NCBI GenBank assembly: GCA_021432635.1
Contig: MU270017.1
Span: 558,001 to 622,000 of the forward strand
Length of the DNA stretch: 64,000 nt
Reading direction: 5' to 3'
From: Thozetella sp. PMI_491
Lineage: Eukaryota; Ascomycota; Sordariomycetes; Chaetosphaeriales; Chaetosphaeriaceae
The notes under the pieces were generated by a model, which saw only the letters and a list, made by a program, of their open reading frames with translations, was not told the origin of the DNA and did not search any database. Shown in pieces: positions 45,799 through 55,384 of the stretch. The stretch's first letter is position 1; each line of letters opens with the position of its first letter. The translations under genes were made by a program, and so were the position numbers.

Positions 45799-46377
45799 CC
45801 GAGGTTCTTGATCAGGTCGACCGCGGTGCGGGCAAACGTTGCGCGGCCCTGCGGCGTGCTGGCCGGCACCTTGAAGTTGGAGCTGTAGGTCCAGCCGCCA
45901 ATGGAGAGGAGCACCTTGAGGTTGCGGTTGCGCTTCTTGAGGAGGTTGAGCTGCTTCAGGCAGCCGTACAAGTTGGTGCCCACATCGTTCCAGCTGTCTC
46001 CTTCCCAGTGGATGTCTGTGTCTGCCCACGTATCCGTGAGATGGCTGTGACGTGTGAGCGTTTGCATGAGGGGTCTGAGAAGAGAATCTGCGGGGCACTT
46101 ACACTTCGCCCGAGTCGGGCCGCACATTCGCGAAGGCGTAGAGGATGTGAGTGAGCTTCTCGACGGGTAGATCCTGAGGCCGGTGCTTCCGGGCGTAGAT
46201 GGCCCAGTTGACGAAGTAGGCCACACTCCGGTACCCGGTGTTTGGTCCGCCGCCCATGATGTCCTTTAGCTGGTTCTGTAGTGGGGTTGGCGAGGAGGTG
46301 CTGAAGAAGTGCTGTAGGAGCAATACACCAAGGAGGAAGGCGAGAGATGCAATCGAGAGCTTGTTGAGAAGAGGCAT
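44997..46377 (-). CDS. GH18 chitinase (class V) with N-terminal signal or anchor
   Basis: Two exons (46377-46103 and 46044-44997) give 440 aa. The enzyme hydrolyses chitin with retention, using a DxxDxDxE motif, here [11 protein letters not shown]. SxGG ([13 protein letters not shown]), the substrate-cleft [11 protein letters not shown] and [13 protein letters not shown] complete the TIM-barrel signature. The N-terminus has a hydrophobic stretch ([18 protein letters not shown]) that could be a signal peptide or a type II membrane anchor. No cleavage site is obvious and no chitin-binding module is present. The architecture is close to the Ech42-like subgroup A of ascomycete chitinases. The 58-nt intron joins SGEV to [10 protein letters not shown]. 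It is convergent with ubiquitin-eS31, with about 285 bp between stops. Confidence 0.93.
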
Positions 46378-47803
46378 ACACCGGAGGTAGTTTCGGGATC
46401 TTCAGCTTTATACGAAGCGCCCCGGTCAAAGTCGTTTTTAACCAGAGAGTGAGTGGATGCGTTGGGTTGGCTGTGATGCCAAGTTCTTGGGTTGCTTTTC
46501 GAGGTCTAGATGGTGTAAAATAGTAAACTAACACTTTTATAGCAAATAGCCTTTATAAAATGTTAATACAAAACCGTATACAATCACGTCCTACCCGTGC
46601 GGCCTCCCAGCATCGAATCATGGCCTGTGGCTGAGCTCTGTGGCAACGGTTTCGTCATCGCCATCAATGAGCCTTGGAGTATGGGGGGTGATGGGGCCAA
46701 TTGAGTGTGGCCTATGCTTGGCTGGAGAGAATTGCCCAGCGTTTCTTTGTTTTAAAAATAAATCGTACAGCAATTGTTGATGCAAATATGAAATGATGGG
46801 AGTGTAAGCCACAGCTCACCCACTCCATTATCCTTCTCAATTCCTTCAACTCCTTCTGATCTCCAAACCGACCTGCGTAGCTGCTATGTGTCTCCACTCT
46901 GATATGACCACAACATCTCTACAAAACCCAATACAGTGAATAGATTGTAGTAGCCCCTAGTCTTCTATGTTGACAATAGTCTTGTAGCGTATCCCACTAG
47001 TTTGCTACTCTTCTCCCAGCCTGCCTGTTCCAAGGCGCTGGCGGGGTGCATTACTTCCATAGACCGTCGATGACCACCGAGCGACACCCGAAGCAGCTCT
47101 GTCCAGTATGGCCTCAATTTCATTATCGCTCATTCAGATTATGCATTATTTCCATAAAATGTTGACGAAAATAAGTAAAGAAAAGTTTTAATCCAGAAAG
47201 TCCCGACCCAGCACATGCCAGAAGCTCATAGTACAGATATTCTGCCGACTTCTCCCCTAGAAAGTGACTTGCCATTGCGAGAGCGCGAAATCAATTTATG
47301 AGCAAAATGTCCTATGCTAACAAGCCCGGGATAATGTCATTTTTATTGCGTCTGAGCATTCAGAACCTCCATTTGGTAAACTTGTTCATATGCGATGTCA
47401 TGGTGCAACAAATCCGAAATGATACTTGTACCCGGGAAAACAACTGGAACTTGGGTGAAAGATTTCACGGCTCTGCTTGTTTGGCTCATGTCCGACCTCA
47501 TTCTTGAGATGAAATTCACCTGATCAGAGGCAAGATACATGCCTCTTCAAAATAAATGGCCCGGCTGGCGAGGTTGCATCCTCTACTAACCTCTTTCCTA
47601 GTTTATCTATTACTTGTGTCTCTCACTTCGTCTAGGTGCCTCGCTTTGGGTAGTCTCTATCTCTATCCACTAGCTCTCACCCAGTTCTCATCTCAACCAA
47701 CACTCTCCCTTTGTATGAACATCAACCATTTCATGCACTCAGAAGCGAAGTCACCATCCATCCTTTGCCGAGAATAAAACCTGCGAATAGTCTTCAACAG
47801 CAC
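46378..47803. other. AT-rich intergenic region
   Basis: About 1.4 kb, clearly more AT-rich than neighbouring sequence (46500-47500 especially). Short frames exist on both strands but none shows a domain. It separates the divergent chitinase and the acidic protein gene. No terminal repeats or transposase remnants were recognised. Confidence 0.5.
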
Positions 47804-48480
47804 ATGATATCAGACATGCTTGACATCGCGGAGGAGGCGAGAGTGAGAGAAGATGAAGAAGCCTTCACCTCATGCGAAGGCATGGAGATAGACGACCAGG
47901 ATCAGCTCGCAATCCCGAGCATTGCGAGCAGCCAGAGCTCGGAGCTACTTCGTACCCCAAGCAGTAGAGATAGTGACATTGAGTAGGTTCTCGAAATGCT
48001 GAACGCCGTCTAGTATGGGATCTTGGCTGACAGATACGATCTAGAATGCCCGAAATTGGGGAGTTCTCAAGCGACATGAATTCTAGCCCTTGGAGGGCCT
48101 TTGCCAGCAGTCCTTCTCCTCCCTTCTTGATTCCCGTCGAGAGCGACCAACTAATACTTGACCCCAACCCCGGGCTCGAGCTTGCTGATCCCATTGCGGA
48201 GGATACAATGAAAGACGAGGACGAGAATGAAGGAGGACTACATCCTCGGGACTTCTTACGCGCCTTACATGACGGCACCTTGGACGACGAGACCTTGAAT
48301 GGTCTGGCCCCCATCACACTGTGTGCCCGTTGCAGAAAGCTATTCTTGCCTGCAAAGCAAATCCATGCCGGCAGTACTTTTTCCAATGGTTGCCAGCATG
48401 TGTCTGCCGGATTGAGCACGAACCCCGTTGCGCCCGCCGGAGAGGACGGATGTTTGGACGACGTGAAGGAGGAGAACTGA
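47804..48480 (+). CDS. Acidic protein of unknown function
   Basis: Two exons (47804-47982 and 48045-48480) give 204 aa from the first in-frame ATG (MISDMLDIAEEARVRED); the frame is open further upstream but only from a TTG. The 62-nt intron (GTAGGT donor, CTGAC branch, CTAG acceptor) joins DSDIE to MPEIGEFSS. The protein is strongly acidic and Ser-rich, with a C-terminal block LCARCRKLFLPAKQ containing CxxC and later Cys/His (GCQHV) that might bind a metal. No signal peptide or membrane segment. The family was not recognised; the splice model rests on frame and consensus only. Confidence 0.55.
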
Positions 48481-49212
48481 GGTGCAAATACGTGTAACGC
48501 CTCTTCTTCACTTTGTAACCCCTGTCGATGGATTTTGCCGACTATTTCGGGCCAATTGGGTTGCTTTTGCCCTCCTCCCCTGTTTGGCCAGTTGAGACAT
48601 TGGGTGCTTCACTCATCGAAATGCCTGAGCGTAGTTGCTACCTCGGCAAATTCCTCCTAGAGAGTCCCCGGTCATCTTCATTCAGTCTTTGGACTCTTCG
48701 TTGAGAACTGACAGCTAAATAATAAATTCTTTCCGAAGTGAAATTATAGTTATCATTTCGCTGTTCAAGGCGCTACTGTCTATATGCCGGCTCATTTGGC
48801 TGATGTCGGTCTTTGAAGCAGACAACCAGCATCTTCAACGGCTAGGTTGGCTTCGCTGACATGCACCCGATTCGCGTCCAAGTGAATACGAGACGAATTG
48901 GGCCGAACTCCCTCTCCAGAAGGTGAGAAAGCGGAGTGGGCTTTGGCATTGCCTATAGGTAGTACCTGAGCTTCTACTATACGTCGTAGACATGGTAGTG
49001 CACCGGCAGATTTGCCTCGAAGATGAAGCTTTGAGCGGCTGTGGGACTGGATAGGACTGTTGTTTCAAAACGCAACGGAGCAGGAAGGTTTAAAAGACAA
49101 TTATGTGATTCATCCGTTGATCCAATACAAATAGTCTAGGGAATCATCAATCATCTAATTACAACCCAACCCAGCCGTTAACGCCAAAAGGAGCCGCCCG
49201 ATCCGGGGTCAC
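48481..49212. other. Intergenic, convergent 3' ends
   Basis: About 730 bp without a supportable gene; presumed 3' UTRs of the two convergent genes. Confidence 0.5.
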
Positions 49213-49741
49213 TTAGTTGTTCTTGGCCTTGGCAGCGTTTCCCTTGGCACCAGCCGCCTTGGCAGCCTTGGCCTTGTCAGCCGCGGCCTTAGCAGCCTTG
49301 GCTTTGTCGGCAGCAGCCTTGGCTTTGTCGGCAGCAGCCTTGCTCGCAGCGGCAGCCTTGCCGGCGGCGGCATCGGCGGAGGCAGAGGCGACGGCATCAA
49401 TGGCGGTCTTGACATCAGCGGCCTCCTTGGCTGAGGCCTTGGCATCAATGGCCGAGAACTGGGCGGCGTTGGTCTGGGCACCAACTGGAGAGCGAGATGC
49501 GTTAGCAGCCGAAGCAGATGGGTCTTATAGGGGTCTAAGCGGGCGGCTCACTGTCACCGGCGGCGGCCAGATCCACGGCCTCCTGGGCCAAGTCGGCGGC
49601 GGCGATTCCCTTGGAGCCGTCGTTGGCCGCGGCGTTCTGCCGGGGCATCATGGGAGCCGGCGTGATCATGGGGCCGGGGGCGGCCGCCACAAGCGAGGCG
49701 GTGGCCGCGAAGAGGAAAAGAACGGAGGCGAAGGTCTTCAT
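49213..49741 (-). CDS. Secreted Ala/Lys-rich repeat protein
   Basis: Two exons (49741-49552 and 49484-49213) give 153 aa. The N-terminus MKTFASVLFLFAATASLVAAAP is a clear signal peptide. The middle is Ala/Asp-rich (IAAADLAQEAVDLAAAGD). The C-terminal half consists of repeated AADKAKAA and KAAADKAK motifs predicted to form a long amphipathic or charged alanine helix, ending AKAKNN. The 67-nt intron has a GTGAGC donor, GCTAAC branch and CCAG acceptor. No cysteines are visible in the mature protein. It could be a wall-associated or effector-like small secreted protein, or a LEA-like protective protein; none of these is established. The long plus-strand frame over it is a shadow of the alanine codons. 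Confidence 0.72.
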
Positions 49742-51828
49742 CGTGAAGGCAAGTGGAAACGGGCTAGCCGAAGAAACGAAGGGATCGAATGTAAACGAGA
49801 GTCGCCGGGACTGAGGAGCACAGCTATCTTGGCATTAGCATTCGAGGTTACTATTGCCGTGCCCATGAAGGCCAAGACGGCGGAAGAGCAGCTCACCTCG
49901 TGGGAAGAGAAACGCCAAGGAAAGTCTGGGAATCGCGAGGCCGTCGGGTGTGCAGAAAGCGAGAGATGCCAAGTCCCTGGGGGAGCGGTCCGGTATAAAA
50001 TACCATCTTCGCTCGCCCTGATCTCCCGCCGCCCCGACTGCTTGCGCGGTGAGGTTGGCCACTTGCATCACCGGGATCGGTTTCGGATGTTTCCTGATCG
50101 CCCTCCAGCCGCGTCGGTTTAAGGCCGTCCGTTGGGCGACTCTTGGCACATTTTGGCAGGCCGGGGTTGGTCGCAACGCATGATCCGCAAGGGGGGCGTT
50201 TGATCCGCAGTCTGGGCCACCGACCAAAGCTAAGCTTTCTACGTGCCGGTGCCGCCCCCCGGAACCGTGGGGCCCCCTCCCCTCCCCCCCTTTCAAATCG
50301 GTACCTGCAGCACGCCCAAGCAGAACAATTTTGGCAGATGACCGCTGCGACGGCTAGGAACGGACTGTCAGGATATAGGACGATTTGTAACTGTTGGTGC
50401 GAGGCGCATTAACAAAAATCCCAGCCCAACACCGATGATCGATTGGGACCGCTCTGCCGATGCCGAGGTGGGCGTCTAGCGGTAGCGTCAGCATGGGGAA
50501 CGCGCAGAGTTGGAAGGTGGGTTTATCGACGCCGGTCATTTCCCTTTGTACGAATTCTAAACCCAGGCGGCCTTGCTGTCTTCACCTCGCCACACGCCGC
50601 GCTGAAGGTTGCTCGGGAGCTGTGCTGCGCCAGGCGGCGCTGGGTTTCTGCTGCCGCTCCGACCGTCAAAGCCGCAGCCGCTGAGACGGTTACGGCAGCA
50701 GCTGTCTGACCTTGCTCCAAGAAGTCGTGGCCCTCGCAACGACGGTGAAAAGTACCACGTAATGAGACCGAAGGGCCAGTCGACCTTGACTCCATCCTTG
50801 CTGTGACTTCTTCGTCTGCGTATGTAGAAACGACCAGCAGTTGTCTAGTTAAGCTTATGACGGCCGGCCCCCCCCGATGGGCCGGGGGCAGGGCCAGTCT
50901 GCCAAGCTTTGAACCCCGGGACGGCTCCCCTTCTAGGCGTCATCGGGAAGGGGAGAAATCTGGGGAGCAATGACCGTGGTGTAGACCGCGTCTAGCGTTA
51001 GTGTGTGTATATAGGCACATGGCGCAATTGTATGTCTCCATGCATGTGCCTGTACTGTCTTCCCCACTTCTTATTTATCGCTAACCGTCTTGTCGTGATG
51101 ACGCCATCTAGCCCTGGGATAGACCAACTTGCTAGCGAGCTCCAGGGGACCATTTGGGTCGACTGATGGGGGACTTATGGTTCTGACGACAGCGCTAGGC
51201 CGCGCCAAAACCCAGGGACACAGCCCTATAGCGGCCCGGGGCGAGGAATAAACCTCCCCGGGGGGGCGGCTCTGCAGCGCCGCGCATATAGTCCCTAAAT
51301 GGGCATTTTGTTTGTATCGCGCGTTGTGATGCTTTCTCACGATTCTTTCGCACCCAATGCTAAGCCAACGCAGCCGCGCACGGCTTTCGCCCGTACGTTC
51401 CCCCGAAATGCTGCTGCTGACAGGACAGAGTGGAGCTGTGTATCACAAACGGATCCAATTAGTGATCTGTCCGGGCACCAACGGGCGTCGTGCCGAAAGC
51501 TGAATTATTAAGCAGGCGGGCGCCGGCGGGCGGCACAACAGGCAGGACAGCTCATTTGGGCGGTGACAAAGGGCACTCGGCGCGGGGATCGTGGGGCGGC
51601 TTGGCGCTTTTTCAGTAGCAGCCTCGTGGGGCCCTGACGGAGCGACGCTACTTAGAGGGGAAGGCAGTTTCGAAGCCAAATGAGGAGAGGTATAAAACGC
51701 AGGACGGACCCGTGGTGACTGTCTCGATTAGCACCTGCCTCCCATCTACGCAACTCACAACCCACAGGCCATCCGCTTCAAACACACACAAACACACCTC
51801 TCACTTGCACCCGATCTCCATCTTCACC
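49742..51828. other. Large GC-rich divergent intergenic region
   Basis: About 2.1 kb between divergent genes. A TATAAAATA lies at 49994-50002, about 250 bp from the secreted-protein start, and a TATA box at 51691 serves the DUF1993 gene. C/G homopolymer runs occur near 50284 and 50866. No coding sequence could be supported. Confidence 0.5.
51691..51697 (+). promoter_or_regulatory. TATA box of the DUF1993 gene
   Basis: TATAAAA in GAGGTATAAAACGC context, 132 bp upstream of the ATG. The leader that follows is CA-rich, as in strongly expressed fungal genes. Confidence 0.6.
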
Positions 51829-52362
51829 ATGGCTCCCGTTGCCCCCGTCGATCTGTACGACGCCAGCATTGGCCTGCTCATCAGCGGCAACAACTCGCTC
51901 CTCAATATCCTCAAGAAGGGGTCCGAGGCCGCCAACGCCGAGTCGCTGCCCTCTGCCCGCTTGTATGAGGACATGCTGCCGCTCACCACGCAGGTGACCA
52001 TCGCCTCCAACACCAGCAAGAAGGCCGTGGAGCGCCTGACGAGCAAGACGCCCGGCGTCTGGGAGGACAACGAGAAGACGTTTCCCGAGCTCATCGCCCG
52101 CGTCGAGAAGACGTTGGAGCTGCTCAAGTCGGTCGACCGCTCTGAGTTCAAGGGCGTTGAGACCAAGACCGTCGAGCTCGGTCTTGGCCCGGGCAAGAAC
52201 GTCGAGGTCCAGGGCGAGCACTACGTCTTCGCCTACGCCATTCCTAACTTCTTCTTCCACCTCAACACGGCCTACGGTATTCTGCGCGCCAATGGTGTCC
52301 CCCTAGGCAAGAGGGACTATCTTGGGTCCTTCATGGCCCCCTACATCCCCGCAGCACCGTAA
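51829..52362 (+). CDS. DUF1993 family protein
   Basis: Single exon, 177 aa, starting at an ATG in a good context (TCACCATGGCT). The layout matches the fungal/bacterial DUF1993 family, which is thought to share the four-helix DinB-like fold: VDLYDASIGLLISGNNSLLN, RLYEDMLPLTTQV, and a C-terminal YAIPNFFFHLNTAYGILRANGVPLGKRDYLG with the conserved His/Asn pair. Molecular function is unknown; no signal peptide. A clear TATA box and a CA-rich leader suggest regulated or strong expression. Confidence 0.85.
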   Translation: MAPVAPVDLYDASIGLLISGNNSLLNILKKGSEAANAESLPSARLYEDMLPLTTQVTIASNTSKKAVERLTSKTPGVWEDNEKTFPELIARVEKTLELLKSVDRSEFKGVETKTVELGLGPGKNVEVQGEHYVFAYAIPNFFFHLNTAYGILRANGVPLGKRDYLGSFMAPYIPAAP

Positions 52363-53156
52363 TCAACATATCTAGCGTTTTCTTTTTTTCGTCTGCACCT
52401 TCCACCAGGGAACTCGGCAAGAGGTGTCAGAGGGCGAAAAGAGGGTGAAACTAGTTGGGGTTTGGCCGGATACAAGGTCCTATATTGATCGGCGGATGGG
52501 ATCAAAATGCTCCGGGACGGCAAGCAGAAGGCTAGCTCGTAACCTAGGACAAAGAGAAGAAACAAAAAAGCGAATTACAGTTCATAGTACAAGCCCTCCG
52601 ATTCGCCTCTCATCGTGACTTCATAAGCACAGAGATTACAGTCCCACTTGGAAACATCTCCCCCTCTTTAGATCCATCCATCGAACCATGAACCTCCCCC
52701 ACTGTTGCATTCTGTCCCGCATGGCCAAGCGAGGCGGTATAGTAGAAATGCTCAAAGCGGCTGCATGCATATTACGGTCCTTCAAGAGCCGCCCAATCGC
52801 GTTACACACGATTGGCTTTCGCACTTGTCGAGCCAGTCTCTGAGTCGGGAAACAGCAGATTGACCCCGGCTTACAAATGTCGTGCTTAGCAATCTGGTCC
52901 ATGTCTCCGGCGGAGACGGTGAGCCACCATACCGACCTGGCCGACCTAACCTTGAACGGCAATCCTGCGCGTCGCATCTGTTTGCATTTTGCGAAGCGCG
53001 CCCAATGCTGACGTGTCAAAATGTAGGAATATTCGTCGGGAGGGGAAGCACCAATCCCGAAACCCTTATGGGGGCGGGAAGCGGGAAGCGGGGGGCCACG
53101 AGTCCGTCGGTGAGAGGTCGGCGGCGACGAGCAGGCAACCTCTTGGTGCGTGCGAC
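52363..53156. other. Intergenic, convergent 3' ends
   Basis: About 790 bp with no supportable gene. A minus-strand frame at 52636-53019 has no domain. Confidence 0.5.
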
Positions 53157-54784
53157 CTAGAATCCTAGGACCGCGTTGGCTCTCTGGACGGCTAGCTTGC
53201 CACCGGCCGTGTCCCCCTCGAGGGAGACCAGCTTGTCTAGACCCATGGACTGGATGCCTAGGGCGCTGAAGGTCGCCCTGACGTATTCCTCAGTAGGCCG
53301 GCCGACGTGCTCAGACTCGCCGATGCCGCCAGGGAAATCTGGCGCAGGCGTCCCGTCAAGGAACGCTTCCCTCTGGCGGACGATATACTCTGCGCTCTCC
53401 TCCGTTGTGGGGCACACGGGGATGTACAGAACGCTCGAGTCGCCGGTGCCGTTGTGCTTCTTATCAACAGCGTGGATGGCTGGATACGCGGTTAGCTGCC
53501 GAGAGCCTGACATACTCCTCGGGGGGGAAAGGAAGGCGGAGTGAGATGCTACTTACTGTCGCAATGCCAGATGACGAAATCGCCCGGCTTCACCTCCGGC
53601 ATGTGGACCATGGTCTTCTCCAGCTCCAGGTGGGGGTGGAGGCCCTCGGGGAACTCCTGACCGTGGCCGGGCGTCGCACCCTGGAGGTCACTTGTCATGT
53701 CCCGGCCTGCCGTGAAGACCCAGTTCTCCGGCGCCAGAAACATCTGCGGCCCCACAACGCCGACGGGCTTCAAGGGCCGGAAGAACGGCCGCAGGAGGGC
53801 ATAGGCGGTGCTTTCCCGCAGGAGCGGGTTGACTAGCAGCGTGCCCTGGTTCGGCCCCGTGCGGCTCATGGCCACCCAGCCCTGGAACATGCGGAACATG
53901 CTGCAGGCGCCGAGGCCCTCGTAGAGGTCTGGCACGACGGCCACGCGCCCGCTCGCGTCGAACGGGTCGTAAGCCTCCCACTCGCCGCGGAACACGGCGT
54001 CGTACACGTGGCCGCGCCCGTAGCCCTCCGTCTCCCACCTTTCGACGCTGCCGCCGTCCTGGTGCGGCCCGAGCGCGAACTGCGCATCGCCCGGCTGCCG
54101 GATGCGCAGGCGGTCGGCGTACAAGAGGGGCGTCTGCAGCGAGATCGGCGCATCTGGGTCCGACGTGTGCCAGAGCGTCGTCATGAGCGCCGTCTGGGCC
54201 TTGAGCATGTTCGGATGTGTCCGAGCCCGGATCTGAGGGTCGGACCAGTAGAGCTCAATGACCTGCGGGTTGTCCTTGGGAAAGCCTGCTCGGGAGTTGG
54301 CCACGGTTATGCTTGGGGCTGAAGTGATATCTAGGGGCTCACCTTTGGTGTGGGGGTTCTTCCGGACATACTCCTCGATCTCTGACTTGAACGCCCTAGT
54401 CTCATCCTCTGGTAGAACGCCTCGGACCACTGCCGCGCCGCGCTTCCGGATTTCATCCTTCAGCTGGGCCAGGTCCTCCTCAAGCCGGCTGAACTCGACC
54501 TCAGGGATGATGCTCGGGCCCGCGGCAGCCACTTTCTCGTTCTCCGCCTTGAGGACGCCGAGTAGCCGCTTCCAACTGGCGACTACCTTGTCCTCGTTGC
54601 CAGCGACGAGCTGCAGCTTGAGCTCGCGGAACTTGTCAGGTAGTGGCTCGGCCGCCTTGCCCGCGAGCGACGCGAACGAATCTGAGATGTCACCCTCGCG
54701 CTTGCGGGTGCTTCGTGAGGTGGCCATGCTGCTCATGCTGCTCATGCGGCTCATTCGGCTCATGCTTACCATTGTTGCGGCCAT
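53157..54784 (-). CDS. DUF1479 protein (predicted 2-oxoglutarate/Fe(II) oxygenase fold)
   Basis: Three exons (54784-54343, 54285-53557, 53479-53157) give 497 aa. The ATG at 54784 is preferred over the longer upstream frame, which would add a non-conserved segment. The Met/Ser/Arg-rich N-terminus precedes the DUF1479 core: ELKLQLVAGNEDKVVASWKRLL, RGAAVVRGVLPEDE, NPQVIELYWSDPQ and TPLLYADRLRIRQPGD. The putative metal-binding HQD is at 222-224 and a second histidine lies in CDTIHAVD. The first intron (54342-54286) is 57 nt, a multiple of three, and lacks stops, so the genomic frame reads straight through. Family alignment (NPHTK|GFPKDNPQ) supports removing it. Substrate unknown. Confidence 0.85.
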
Positions 54785-55384
54785 GATGACGTTCCTGCGC
54801 CTGGGATATCGAGTCGCTTTGAGCGGGAATGGGTCAAGACTCCGGATGCAGTGAAGGAGAGAGAGTGTAGGACTTGGGTATCGATGGAAGATGCTGAAGG
54901 CTGATGGAGTTATCTTTACGTTCGTCTTGGACCTCACGACCAACTTTCTTGGAATTTATACGGCCTGAAAGGCTTATGTCCTCTGCCGTCGTCGGAGTTT
55001 CGTACGACTTACAAGGCGGAGATGGCTTATTGGGATTAGCGCAACACCCTCAAGCGGGACCCCGCATGTGTCGGAGTGGCTACGACGAGTCGCTCCGCGA
55101 GGGTGGTGCCCTCGATCTCCATCAGGAGGGGATCAATAGAAGCCCTAGATCGCGTAATGGAACGAGGCTAGTACAGGAGCATGCATATAAACATACAGTA
55201 GGGCGATTGAAACGTTGCCGCGGAGCCGACATGACGCTACAGCAAGGGCCGTGTGAGGACTGCCAGGCAACGGCATGGAGTTGGTGGCTCAGGTGGTCTC
55301 GAATCTGCGGCAAGTTCCTCAACAAGCCGATAAGAGCATGGTATATGGAGAATATGTTTACAGCCACCCTTGACTGAGTGCTAA
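54785..55384. other. Intergenic region
   Basis: About 600 bp with the DUF1479 promoter and the 3' end of the next minus-strand gene. No features recognised. Confidence 0.5.

Noticed and set aside
44961-46154. 397-codon plus-strand open frame
   Set aside because: Antisense to the GH18 chitinase; translation is Val/Gly/Arg-rich with no domain.
46378-47803. AT-rich stretch considered as a RIP-mutated transposon
   Set aside because: No terminal repeats, target-site duplications or transposase-like frames could be seen. AT-richness alone is not enough.
49217-50122. 301-codon plus-strand open frame starting in an alanine-rich stretch
   Set aside because: Shadow of the alanine codons of the minus-strand secreted protein, then low-complexity intergenic sequence; it starts at a TTG.
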